A DNA stretch of 64,000 bases from assembly GCA_963921425.1 (NCBI GenBank), contig OY992839.1, forward strand, positions 8,225,409 to 8,289,408, read 5' to 3'. The notes under the pieces are model-generated. The model ran no database searches. It was not told the origin of the DNA and saw only the letters and a list, made by a program, of their open reading frames with translations. Positions 27,642 to 40,400 of the stretch are shown piece after piece (position 1 is the stretch's first letter; every line of letters begins with the position of its first letter). The DNA is from Dryas octopetala. Its lineage: Eukaryota; Streptophyta; Magnoliopsida; Rosales; Rosaceae. The translations under genes were made by a program, and so were the position numbers.

Positions 27642-30600
27642 TGCAATTAACAAATTCTCAAGCCCTTTCCAGCAAAATTAGAAAAAATTTAGATTAGATG
27701 ACAATTTCTTTGATTCGAGACGCCATGGCTAATATTGTTTGGAGGATAAGTGAGTTGCAGACACTTTTGGTGCGAGAGGAGGGTTTAAGTGGTAGAGCCA
27801 GGATCCGGTACTGGCGCGCACATGGTTGGTTGACCCAAACCCAGTCTTGCAACCTGTTGACTGGTCAATGGGTAAAAAATTTGGCCCACAATCCTACCAG
27901 CAAGGCTGCAAGCCAATGGGCCTCCAATAAACCGGACTATGGATCGATCATTAAACACAAGTTGGCTTATTGTCACACTAGACTCTTTTTTTTTTTTTTT
28001 TAATTAAAAAGGAGGGGCACCGAATTTAGGTGCAAGAGGCAATTCTAGTAAATCTCAATATAATCTAATAATGCAAATCGTTCATTTTTTTAGTTCCTCA
28101 TTCAAGAATTGCACTTAAAAAACCAAACAAATCAGACAAATACAACATTTCTAATAAGTATTAATTCATAATGAGATCCTCTTAAAAAGCTTATATGAAA
28201 GAAAGAAATGCATGTATACTATTCCCATAGATATAAAAATGAGAATATATAAAAGTAATGATTATAAAAGTACATAAATGATCCCTCACTCACTAGAAAG
28301 TGGGGAATTCCACGCTCACCAGAGAGCAGAAAATTTTATGCTCACCTAACCACCTAGCAACCACAGAGCGGAGAATTCCACGATTAGGACCATCTATTTC
28401 TTAGGTCCCTTCTTAAGGGTTGTTCATGTAAAAAATTAGCCCAAGTCGTAATTATTTGGTCTTCCAAATTGTGCAAACAAATACAGTCCGTCAGATAAAA
28501 TGGTAAATGATGTTGACAGTAATATACTGGCTAAACAGTTTTCGGTTTGACCGATTTTTTGTAAGGGTGATTATTAAATGATGTCCTACAATATGAACGG
28601 TTAATATCATTGAAATTCGTTGTTGGGTGGTTAGGTAAACGGAAAATTCCTCGCTTTATAGTGAGCGAGTAATAACCTCTTTTTTTGTAGAGGTGAATCG
28701 TCACGTGGTGGTGGAGCATATAAATTATTTACTACCAACCTTCTATCCATATGATCTTAATTAGATATTTAAATGATTAACAATTCAATTAGAGATTTAA
28801 ATGATGATTAACGACTAACGAGTTGGCTCTTTTTTTTGTTTTCTATTTTTAAGGATGAACATAATGCATATTTCAAAAATAAATAATTCATATTATTAAA
28901 ATACAATACGAAATGAGATTCTCAGGTATTTTTAGGAGAAACCCAATTTTCCGAAAAACCCCAAGTCTCCTTCTTTACATAAGCTCCATAATGAAGCACA
29001 TTGCCTTTCCCTTTCATACTAACCCTCATTGTCATCCAAAATGCTTCACTAATGATGAGTGAAACTCTCGAGCAAACTTGTAGTTTCCACCAATATCTCT
29101 AAAACAACAACAAATTCACACTTATTGCAACAAAATCAAAATATTTGAAATGATACAAATACATTTAGTAAACTTTATCATCTTCTTCCCCCCGCCCCTA
29201 ATGAACATTATGTCAAAAAGTCACAAACCTGTTGCTTATTACTTGCATGCAATTCATATGTCGCAGAGTGACTACGTTATTGTTATATCATAATTCATCC
29301 AAACTTTACAATATATTATAACCTTTACATGCTTTTATTTAGAATTCCTCATGATTCATACCAAGAACATGTACCAAATATTCAACTTGTCATGAATTTT
29401 ATATATTTTGTGTGGGGGGTGCCAATCGGTAATGGGTGCTTACCAAACCGAAACCAAATGTTTCAATATTTTTCCATTTTGGTAAGGGACCTCCTGCGCT
29501 CCTCCAATTTTTATGCTTTTTTGTTTTTATTTTTTATATATCTTATAACTTCTTGAATTCTCAAGTCTACCTTACTATATTTTCACATTCCAGAAGCTTT
29601 TAAGTTCTTCGTTTATTACTTTTGACAAACCTCTCAATTAATTTCTTTCTTTGCAGCACTAGCACTGACCAATGAGTGTAGTATAAGTAATCTGTCAAGT
29701 CGAATGGTGTAATAGAACCCAGAAACCGATAAGGAAGGGTGGCCAATCCCTCGACAAATTACAACCATTTTTACGCTGCAGGTTCGATAGACCTCAAACA
29801 ATGAAATAGAAAAAGGAACATATAGAACACAAGTGCTTGGTTTTTCCTTCAAGTGGTCACTATTATAGATGCATGTGTGTAAGAAATGAAGTTGATATAT
29901 GCATAGTACATAGATAGTTTTGCAAACTTGTGAAAAGTTTTGTGTTGATTCTGGTTCCAATGGCAGTTTGAGAGGCAAATAGTGAGGCCTTAGTCTGCTA
30001 TGAAGGATCCAGTGATGCTCAAGAATGAGGTGCAACATGACCTCCAAAATTGAGAATTCCTTTTATGCATTGTAGGTACACACACCCAAAATCGGATGAA
30101 ATTAACCCTCATGATCACTAATCCAAAATGTGAAAATTGATTTCATGATTAATTGTCATCAAATCAACCAGTCTATCATCTAAGAGGATACAAAATCACC
30201 AAATATTACAGGTAAAAGATGTTTCTAAAATTATATAATTAAAGTGAAATCTTAGAAATAGCCATGCAGCTCCTGCAAGCTCCTGTAAACAGCTTTTCTG
30301 CTTCTAAATTACCTGCAACGATCATTAAATATAATATAATTTATCAGCCTAGGTAACATAGGTAATGTGGAAACCCATATACTTAAATACAGGTAGCAGA
30401 GGCTTTCAAGTAATCAATTAAGGAAATATATTCACTTAATTATAAGAGAAAGGGGGAATATTCAATCTTGGTTTATATGCATGAGAGGAGAATGAGAAGA
30501 TCAAAATCACAGCTTTGACAGAAGCAGATAATATATTTTGGGACTGACAATGAACATGGACGAGGAAAGAGCCCACCTGACTTGGTGATGGTATTATAGA

Positions 30601-30890
30601 ATCCAGAAGTCATACAAGGTAGTCTTTATAGTAGCCTTATACCTTGGATTATACTAAAACATGACATGATAGGTATTATGGGTAGCAACAATTTTGCTTT
30701 CCTCCCTTCCCAAGATCAAATATTATAAAGTTGGCACCATGTATGCAAAATAGAAGCTACAAGGACAATGGAGAGCCAAAATGGTGGGAATGGCATAAGA
30801 TCTAAAATTCCTAGATGAGTAAATAAGGTTTGCATAGCCAAAATGGAAGTTTTAGTTTAGACTTGCATGCTTACTCTATGCGCGATGAAC
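27642..30890. other. Intergenic region between membrane-protein and ArgC genes
   Basis: About 3.2 kb. The first part is the promoter of the minus-strand membrane-protein gene. At 28285-28700, short inverted blocks occur (CACCTAACCACCTAGCAACC on the left, GTTGGGTGGTTAGGTAAACG on the right), which suggests another fold-back element. The part next to 30890 would include the 3' UTR of the ArgC gene. The longer frames, such as 29634-30047 on the minus strand, give no recognisable protein. Confidence 0.45.
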
Positions 30891-33800
30891 TTAAGGAAAC
30901 AAGGGCTGATAAAGAAGCCCGGTGCTTTCTGGAAATCCCATCATCACATTAAGATTCTGTAAGGCTTGACCTGAAGCTCCCTTGACAAGATTATCAATCT
31001 GCACCAGCATTTTAAAAGCTTAACCATTAGCCAATAATAACATAAGTTTACACTTGCATAGACACACAAATTTTTAAAAACACAAGGATGGGGAACATAA
31101 ACATACAACAGAGATTATTATTGCTCTTCCAGGAATTCGATCAGGAAAAACATTGATGAAACAATAATTAGATCCTCGAGCATTTTGAGTGTGAGGGACA
31201 GCTCCTTCCTCCAACAAATTTACAAATGCTTCATCCTGCCACAGAAAAATATAAAAAAGAATAATCAATAGTTTCAACCATCACCATAGAGAGTAGACAA
31301 GAACATGAAAGCAGATAAGCAATATGCACACATGAATAATCGGCTTCCTACTGTCACTGCTACATTGCCAAGAAGATTAAGGGACACTGGAGATTTATCA
31401 GGCTGGCTTATGTTTTATTAATCAACAAAGTACAAGCAGGAATGTCAGTCAATATCTTGCGATTGAGCATTGAGTGTTTACACAGGATTATTTCAGCCAA
31501 AAGGAAAAACTAATTTAGTCATTAATCCTAATAACCAAGTAACACATAACTCTTGCAGAAAGTTGAGCAAACATAGTCTAGCTCCTCTACTGCCACTAAT
31601 TTTTAACTCATTCAGGTTAACATTCAATGGGAATTTATGCAATGAAAGTTCATGCTTGGCAGGCATGGAAATTAGGTGATAACTATTATCTATTAAACCA
31701 AAATACTTCACAATTTTACCTATATAATAGAGGGCGTGTGTACATTTAAAGTTAAATGCAGTGGCTTTATTCCCGCTGATTATTAGAAATGGATCAGACA
31801 AGAAACCAACCAGCAGAACAAAAATAAATCTAGTCTACCTCATAGGATGACCTCAAATGCTGGTGCAAGTCCTTGACTTTTACCCCTGGAGCCAGTTCCA
31901 CATAAATAGTTGATTGCATACCACGACTCTAAAAGACAAAGTAAATGCTTAGTCAATTATAAGCAAAGAGTGAACTGGAAAATATGGAATCTCTAAATAC
32001 ATATGGGTGTAATAGTTACCATTGGCATTAAATGTGGAGTAAAGCTAACAGTTACTTTTGAATTTGCAGCATCAGATAGTCCCTGCTCAATTTCCGGTAC
32101 TGAATTTCAAAGATAAAATCCAGGTCACGGCCTTATGTAATCAAATAAAAACACACATGCTCTGTACTGTTTAACGTTGCTAGATAACTCCTCATAAATT
32201 CATGATAATCCTCCCACAAAAAAAGTAACTTCATATAAGTACCAAGAAATACAGCAATAGACAATTTCTGAAACCCAAACCTTCAATTGAAAGATCAAAT
32301 AGATCAACCAGAGAATTCCACAATTCATACCAACGAGCAAGCAATCAAGAAGTGCAAACTTCAAATTTCTACAAATTCAAATTCTTACCATGACGGTGGC
32401 GGGTAATGCCATAAGAATATATGCCTTCAGCTATTTCAGTGTACAAATTTGCCTCCTTGGCACCTCGTCCTGCATAAACAATCAGGTTGCAATGTCACTG
32501 AAGAAAAGCAGCATTAAGAACATATATAGTCAGATTTAGCATGGAAATGTTAGAAACTGCAAATAAATCCTAACCTGCTCCGCTAACACCAGATTTTGAG
32601 TCAATTATAATATTTTTAGGTTGAATGAGATTAGCCTGCAAGGAAAATGAAATAGGAGAACCATCAGGCATGTTCCAGGACCGTTGAGAATGCAGAACAG
32701 CCTAACTGCCATCAGTTTAGTGACTAGACATCAACCACTTCCAATAAAAACATAGTTAAACTCATGTTTGCTTTTATACAAGTTCATTACATTAAGATTA
32801 TTTTCCGTAACTTTTTCCAAGGCATTTTGATGTCTTTTTTAACCCTCCTAGTGCATGATGCTTCAGTATGCATAATGGGGGCGAGGGAGGAGTTTCTATT
32901 TCTAGACATAGGGTTTCATATTTCTTCTTTTGTTGCTCTCTAAATAGTATCCATGAGTGACACCCATATCAGTTTGTATCTCAGCTACATTCTTACATCT
33001 CAAAGAGTGAGTAAATTGATCCCAAGCACATATTTCATAAAAACATGCAATTTGCAGAGAACTTATATACAAGACACAAACCTTAATCAATGGAACAAGG
33101 GGAAGTTGTATAGAAGTTGGATAGCAACCAGGGTTAGCAACTAGGCGTGCACCTTTAATCTCCTCCCTCAAAATCTCTGTCAAACCATATACAGCTTCTT
33201 TCTGGGTACAGGAGAATAAATACTTGTTAAAATGGGCAGAGCAATCAGTTGAAAATAAATACTTGTTATGCATGCTAGTGTTTTTATTAAAATTTATGGT
33301 TAACAAGCAATTTATTTCAAGAGCAATACTTGGTGGACTTAGATTGTCCATAGTAGTCTAGATATGCAGAAGAAAATAATTACCTTACCTGTAAATCTGG
33401 TGCTCTATGTGCCTGACCATACCATTCTTCATACTCAGATATATCTCGCAGACGGAAATCCTAAAAATACCATCACATCAAATTTAAATGAAAAATTTGA
33501 AGTTTCAAAATTACAGTAGGATGCCAAAAAATAAATTCTAACAACATTGCAAGGTAGTGTTATTTAAAGCATACAGCAGACAGATCAACAATCTTTAAGC
33601 TTTTGGGAAGGGCTTTGATAATTTCCTGCAAATGAAATAACAAACATATGCATGTTAGAAAATTAGGAAAAATTCAGTAAATGATAATGGACTAGCAGAT
33701 ACAGAGGAAAGAAGAAACAACCTGTGTGGTTCCATGTGGTAAACAACAAAATACAGCATCCACATCAGAAAAATCTGCATCCTTAATAGCAACCATTTTG

Positions 33801-34859
33801 GGGAGATCCTGCAAACAAGGAGAAAGTCCAGTAATGTAATTCTAGAGTATTGAAAAAATGCCATGATAAAACACACCACCATATAACGATTGAAACTCCA
33901 CAATCAAATTGACTATGATAATAATTAATAGGGTACAACCATACCATATGAATGCACCAAAGTTGATGTGGATATAAAGAGAAAGTGAAAAATAGCTACT
34001 CAGGAACTACCCCAACCTTCAACCAACATGTTTGATCATATTTAAGTTCCAGTATTTGGCTCCTTAGAGGAAACACATAAGCATAGAAGTTCTTACCTGG
34101 GTTACTAGGTGAGGAAATACTGACCCAATTGACAGTCCAGCTTTTCTATCAGCAGTCATCAAGGTAATACCAAAGTGAGGATGGTTTGCCAGGAGCCGAA
34201 CAATCTTCCAGAAAAAAAAAAAAAAAAAAAAAAAAAAGGACCATCTCAGTTATTGTAAGGTTACTTGGAGCTAAATATGCAATATAAAATATCTTACCCA
34301 ATTCAATTCTCATATATAGTTAACATTATTGCTTTGAGGTAAAGTCCGAAACTCTCAACAAAAAAAAAAAAAAAAAAAACAAAAGCATCCAACTCATGAT
34401 AATGTCCCAAATAATATTTGCAATATTATTCACAACATCTAATGTTTTTGTGTGAAAACTTTACCACCTTATTCCCATATTAAAAACAAAAAAAGGAAAG
34501 AAATCGAAAGGGTTTCTACCTCAGAACCAGTGTAACCACTAGCACCAAGAACACCAATGCGAACATCCTTTTCTGCTTTCTGGGTTTTTGTATTCACGGA
34601 ACATTTAACAAACCCTTTCCCTACAATTCGCTTCTGCTCCTTTGAACCCTTACCTCCGTCCTGCAATTACCAAACTTTAACAATAAGTTCAAACCCAACA
34701 AAGCCAAGCTTCTAATTCAATTAAAATTTACAATGCAGGACTTCAACTGGGTTTGTTGTCCCGCATTTTCTGAGAAAACAAACAGATAGCTTAACGAGTA
34801 CAGACCTTCCAAAGGCACCCACTTTGAAGAAATTTGGAGCTGACAGTGGCAGAGCTCAT
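30891..34859 (-). CDS. argC: N-acetyl-gamma-glutamyl-phosphate reductase, plastid type, 13 exons, 393 aa
   Basis: Third step of arginine synthesis: NADPH-dependent reduction of N-acetylglutamyl phosphate to the semialdehyde, in the plastid. Exons: 34806-34859, 34520-34660, 34097-34204, 33722-33808, 33575-33625, 33389-33460, 33082-33201, 32575-32635, 32389-32469, 32020-32099, 31839-31928, 31107-31235, 30891-30998. All introns are GT-AG; two codons are split (exons 8/9 and 9/10). Landmarks are a Ser-rich transit-like N-terminus, the NADP loop GASGYTGSE (57-65), [10 protein letters not shown], the catalytic Cys197 in NPGCYPTS, and the C-terminal block [15 protein letters not shown]. Length fits the plant enzyme (about 400 aa). 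Intron 2 has two long poly(A) runs (34211-34237 and 34360-34379). The gene looks intact. Confidence 0.95.
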
Positions 34860-35109
34860 CTTCTATCAGAAACTGTAGAAACCAAGGACACTGAGAAAGA
34901 TTCGAAAGCTGCAGAAACCAAGCCACCAAGGACACTGAGAAAGATTCGAATTGAATAACAAGCTTTCACAAGCGTAAACATCAACACAAACATATATTTA
35001 TTATTTATAGCCTTGAAGAATTGCGGCACAGCTGACTCTGAGCGACAGAGCACAAGCGGGCTTCAAATTGAGTGTGTTTGACTCCCAAAAAAAGTTTTTG
35101 TTTTGTTTT

Positions 35110-36166
35110 GAGTGCTGCTATTTGCACACCCTTTTTTTCTCTTTGCACACCCTTTTCTAAAAAAAAAAAAAATCTCAAGGGAAAAGACCCTTATACCCCA
35201 TTTATTTTTCTTTCTGCACACCCTTCCTAAACAGAAAAAAAAAACACACCCCATCCCCCATCTCCCCCCCCGTACACACTCCCTCACCCACACACCCCAT
35301 CCCCACCTCTCCTCTCTCCGGCACCACCTCTCCTCTCTCCGGCACCACCCCTCCCCTCCACCAAGCCTCAGCCCCGTCGCACCCTCCCTCCAGCCCACCT
35401 CCTTCCCCTCCACCCAGCCCCGGCCCCACTCTCTCTCCTTCCCTCTCTCTCTTTCTCTGTTAACACACCCGCGCAGCACCTTCTGCACCACCCTGCTCGC
35501 AGCAATACCACCACCGGACCTTCCTCGCGCGCAGGCCGTTCGGTAGTCATCCGCCGAAACCGGCGGGTTCGTTCGGTAGCCATCCGTCGAAGCTGTCAGT
35601 TTCGTTCGGCAGTCATTTGCCGAAACCATTAGTTTCGTTCGGTGGTTGTCTACCGAACCAACCGCAGCGACAGAGAAAGGGAGGGAAGAAAGAAGGGAGA
35701 GAGGAGAGAGGGAAGGAGAGAGAGAGAGAGATGGAGGAGACGAGGAGGGGCTTCCGGGCTGGTTGTGGTGGCTGTTTTGGGGGTGCTGTGGTGATGGTGC
35801 ATGCGGAGAGAAATGAAGATGGTGGTTAGTGGTGGCGCGCGGTGGTGGTGCTGCGAGGAAGGTGGTGCTGCGCGCGGTGGTGATTGGGCGAGTGGAAAGG
35901 AGAAAGGGGCTGCCGGGCTTGGAAGGAAAAAAAAAACAGAGGGCTGCGTGGGTGGGTGGGTGTGGTCGGGTGAGGGAGATGAAGGGGGGTGTGTGTGGCT
36001 GGGTGTGTGTGTTTTTTTTTGTCTGTTGATGGGGTGTGCAAAAGAGAAAAAATGGAGTTGGGGTGTGTTGGGTGAGGGTGAGTGTGTCTTTTCCTTTAAT
36101 TTTTTATTGTTTTTTTACAAAAGGGTGTGCAAAAAGAAAAAAAAGGGTGTGCAAATAGCAGCACTC
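35110..36166. mobile_element. GC-rich Mutator-like (Pack-MULE-like) element
   Basis: The ends are near-perfect inverted repeats. Left reads GAGTGCTGCTATTTGCACAC; the right end in reverse complement reads the same (GAGTGCTGCTATTTGCACAC). In both arms a second TTTGCACACCC-type phrase follows about 20 bases in. The interior is GC-rich, unlike the AT-rich surroundings, with CT-rich and GT-rich blocks and a 33-bp tandem repeat at 35537-35661. T-rich flanks make the 9-bp duplication ambiguous. Long arms around captured-looking, GC-rich sequence is the Pack-MULE pattern. No transposase frame was found. The element starts 250 bases upstream of the ArgC ATG, so it lies in that gene's promoter. Confidence 0.6.
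35537..35661. repeat. 33-bp tandem repeat, about 3.8 copies
   Basis: Units start at 35537, 35570, 35603 and 35636, each opening CGTTCGG(T/C) and containing a (T/C)CCGCCGAA or GCCGAA-type core. The 33-bp period keeps frame; one plus-strand frame gives repeated SFGSHPPKP, SFGSHPSKL, SFGSHLPKP. It lies inside the GC-rich element at 35110-36166. Confidence 0.8.
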
Positions 36167-37483
36167 TTTTTTTTAAGTCCAAATCGAAAAATACCCTAAT
36201 TAGCCGGTTCATTTATAAAAGTACGGTAACTGACCGGTTCATTTGAATAAGCGGAACGGCACTATCACCAAGAACTCAGTACAACCCACCCACAAATGCT
36301 CGACAAAATACCACCGTGCGTTTTAAAATTCTTACGGTCAAACAATATCAATCACGGTTACTATGCAACAATAGTTATTTAAATTGCACACATTCTATTA
36401 TGGTAATTTTTTCACTTTACTTTTAAATAAGAATAAACTTACCGAGCGCTCGATGACAAAAATATCGAAACACAACATAAGGTGAGCATTATTTGTATAA
36501 ATGAGATTGTTTATTATCAAGAATTGTAAAATAGACTTTGGAGTAATTTATTAAAAAAAAACAGATGAGTGTTGTTGTCCGATTGTGACCTCCCTGGTGG
36601 GGCGCTTCACACACTGTAGGGCCCTAGTGCAGAGAAGTTGCCATGGCAGCCCTAGTTTTTATTTTTAAAATTTTTTGTGTTTGTCCTTTAGTCCTTTTAC
36701 ATAATTTTCATAAAATAAAATTGAAATTAAATTATTGACCAAAAAAATTGAATTTAAATTATTTTGAAAAAAAAATTTAGCCGCTGTTCCTGAAATCTGA
36801 CCCTTGTTTTCCTTTGGGCCTTGAATATGTTTTTTTAAGCCAAGCAACTTACTATCCAATTTGTCAAATAAGTCATGAGTTCAACAGTCAAAACTCATGA
36901 ACCCCATTTAATTAATCTAAAAAATAAAAATTGTGTCAAAATAACTCTTACCATCTACTTTTCATAAAAAATTAGTCAGTGCACTTGACTATTTTTACAG
37001 GACTATTTTCGTCGAATGGATACTCATACTCACTGAATGAACAATTCAAAGTTGTCATATGTTCCCAATTCCAAGGCCCCAAACTAATCTTTGACAAGTT
37101 TCGGTTATCTTACTCTAATTTCCAATGTATGACTTAAAAGCAAAAAAAATATACATGCTAAAAAAACCACTTTTTACTGGAATTACTGCTATTGTTTTCA
37201 CCTACACTTTTTTACCACTTAGGTATTATTCTATGTTTCACCGCTTATTTTAAACACCCACCCACGAAAAGATTATCATACTTTGACGGCTTCTTCTAGA
37301 GGGGCCAACAATTTGTACCATCAAAATGGAAATTTACATTAACTTTTATATTCAATATAAGTATTATTTACACAACCGCAAAATAATTATAATTATATAC
37401 AGCTAATGAAGCTTCTTGTTGTATTCATATGATTATTAGCAGAAAGCTAACCAGACATCTGATTCTTTACATCAAGAATAAAG
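36167..37483. other. Gap between Mutator-like element and kinesin 3' end
   Basis: AT-rich with no recognisable gene. The last few hundred bases should include the 3' UTR of the minus-strand kinesin gene. The short frames are not protein-like. Confidence 0.45.
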
Positions 37484-40400
37484 TTATCGATCCAAAGCAG
37501 AGAAATATGGAGCTTGTGACATTCTTTTTGGACTTTGACAATTCTCATCCGCCCTTGAGCTTATTGGTGAAGTTTGTGGCATCAACTCTGACAATCGAAT
37601 TCTTTCACTGGTTATTTTATTCTGTAGCAAAAATAAAATGAAACAAAATATTGGGATCAATGCCTGCAAGTTTGTGTATTTCAGAGCATAGCAAAAAACA
37701 AGCTCAAAGATTAACAAAGTAACAAAATGCTTTTCAAGTGCTAAAATTGTATTTACCTTAAACTTCAAATCCTGCAATTCTCTATCCATTGAAATGAGTC
37801 TGTTCTTGAGTTGCTCCAGTGCCTCTTCAGCAACGGAGGGGTTTATATGGGTTGATGGCTTTGTTATTCCAGCAGCCTGAAAGTTTGTTCAAAAGAATAT
37901 ATAACTCATTCAATAAAATATAAAGTCCTGGATTGGTTTTTTCATTGCTATTAGCATACCTTTAAAACGCTAGTACACAGGCCTAATAAATTTTGTGCTA
38001 GTTGCAACTTCTCCTCCTCAATTTCCTGCAGCAGGTTCATTCTATTGTCAAGCATCAAACTATGGGTTGAGTGCACCTCTCTCACGCAAAAGACAATACT
38101 AACCTTCAGTCTGGTACTCAACCGTTGCTCCTCATCAAAATCGACATAAGGGTTCCTCCCACAGGAAGCACGAAAGCGAGCAAGCTCTTCCTTGACACGT
38201 GAAAGAGTAACCTCTGTCCGCCGGAGCTTAGTGCTAAGTTCATCATTCTGAACCTTTAGCATGTGATTTTCTTCCTGTTGCATTATGGATATAACCCACT
38301 CAGATTGGCAAGGCATAGAACCGATGAGTAGAGAAAATATAGATGCTGTACTTAGCAGCACTACATTAGAATGAATGTCTAGACTCGTAATATCTTGCCT
38401 TGATTTTTGCATGATGATGAATTCGTTGCTGGAGGTTTTGCTGACCAGAAAGCTTATTTACTTCTCCTTCAAGTTCCATCACCTTCTTTTTATGATTTAC
38501 ATTCGCCATCTACACAGATTAAATGCATTAAGCCAAGAAACAAAAAAAATGAGCGTTCAATTTATTTGAGGAATAATATATCCAAATACAATCTCAACCT
38601 TCAGCATCTCATTTTCGGTTTTAAGTAACTGATCCCGCTGCCGAAGTTTCTCCAAAGCAATTTGCACAGATATGATTTCAGCCTGTTTTCTGTCAATTTC
38701 CTCAAGCCATCTGGAATGTGAGGTTTGAAGGAACTTAGACAATATGGAAGACATACTTTCGACCAAAAAAAAGAAAAATTACGAACTAATTTGATAGTTT
38801 TGTAGTAATAGGTGCTCACCCTTGTCTTTCCTCAACGAATTCATTCAGCTGTTTTTTTAGCTTACCTACCTCATGCTCCTGAATGAAAGATAAAATTCAT
38901 TATAACAAAACACAAACAAATAAAACAAATAAAAACAATAAAAAGAAGTATCTAACCAAGTTTCGGTATACTCAAATCTGAATACCTTTTCTAGAGATTC
39001 CAGACTATGAAGCCGGGCCTTCTCTGTTATCTTCTGCACTTGTTGGTTATCCAATAGTGACTAGCATTAACAAAAAGGGCAAAGATGAGCATAGTAATTT
39101 ACTTTTGATCTGCAGTAAAATGCTCTACCACTGAGCTATAGATCCTTGGATAGCATAGTAGTTTACTTTTCATAAAAAAGAAAGTCATAATTGTGCGAGC
39201 ATAATTTCCTTATAAATGATTCTGCTATTTTTGTTTTTCTCTTCTGCAATGGCAGTACCATGTATAAATGCATAATTTCCTTATAAATGAACGGTAATAT
39301 AGCTCTTATATTTATTCTATTGTGAGCAATGGCATATTAATGACATTATTGATTAGGATAACAGTTTGGAACAATTAAACAATAATTTACCAGGTAAGTG
39401 GTCATATCCAACTTGACTCCCAGTAAATCCCGAATTACATCATGGGTCATGCTTTCAGCAGCAGCTAATTTGGCATTCAACGTAAATATCTGCATCACAC
39501 CAACAAAGGGGAAAAAAGAAGAATAAACTTTTGGTAGAAGAGTGGGACAATTAAACAATATAGTGATGCTTATAATGTGTGCATAACAACTTGTAGGAAC
39601 CAAGTAGTTCAATAAAGCCATACCTCTTTCTGTCGACTCAATGCTAAGGATTCAAGCTCTTCAATGTTCACCCTTGCAGCTGTAAGTTCCTCATCCTTCT
39701 CAGACTTTATTTGTTGTGCCAGGCCCAACCCAATGCATTTAAATGGGGAGCCAGACCCTCTAGACTTTGTGGCATATTTCTCTGACTTGTTTGATGAAGA
39801 ACTTGTGGCATGGGTGGAATGGCCTTCAGGTCTGACTTGTTCAGCCATTGACTCCAGTGCCTTGAACTGTTTTCAGATTTTATAGTTACAAAATTGAAGA
39901 AATATGAAAGATATACATATACATAATGTATATATATTAAAAGAAAAAGACAAGAGAAGTAGAGGACAAAAACTGTCGAATAATCTTATGTATGCCATGC
40001 AATCTCGTTGTATCAAAACAATGCAATTCAGTCTTTTACTATACCTTCTGCTTGTACTCACAAGCCTGTGCTTCTGCATGCAAATTTAGCTCAGAGATAT
40101 GCGCTTTAAATTGGGTAATCTGTCAGGTAAAAACAAATGCATGAAATTCCAAACTATAATCAAAATAGATATGACTGGGTTCACAATCATATCATTACCC
40201 TTTGGTTCAACACTGCAAGCTCAGATCAGAGTTAGAATTAGTTGTAGTATAGGTGGAACAAAGAACTTTACCTCCGCATCCTTCTCAGCTATATCCCCCT
40301 CAAGAATTCGTATTTTCTGTAGGGCTTCTTGAAGGTTTTTCTCTTTCTCTTCTAAATATCTGTTTAAAAAATAAAAATAAAGCTCATGGTTTAGCATCTA

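Noticed and set aside
35063..35629. Long minus-strand open frame (188 codons) over the GC-rich element
   Set aside because: Translation is low-complexity (Gly/Arg/Glu runs from CT repeats) and the frame lies within a transposon-like element; both strands are open because of the repeats.
39104..39145. Functional tRNA-Cys gene
   Set aside because: Only the 5' half is present; no T arm, B box or 3' acceptor strand.
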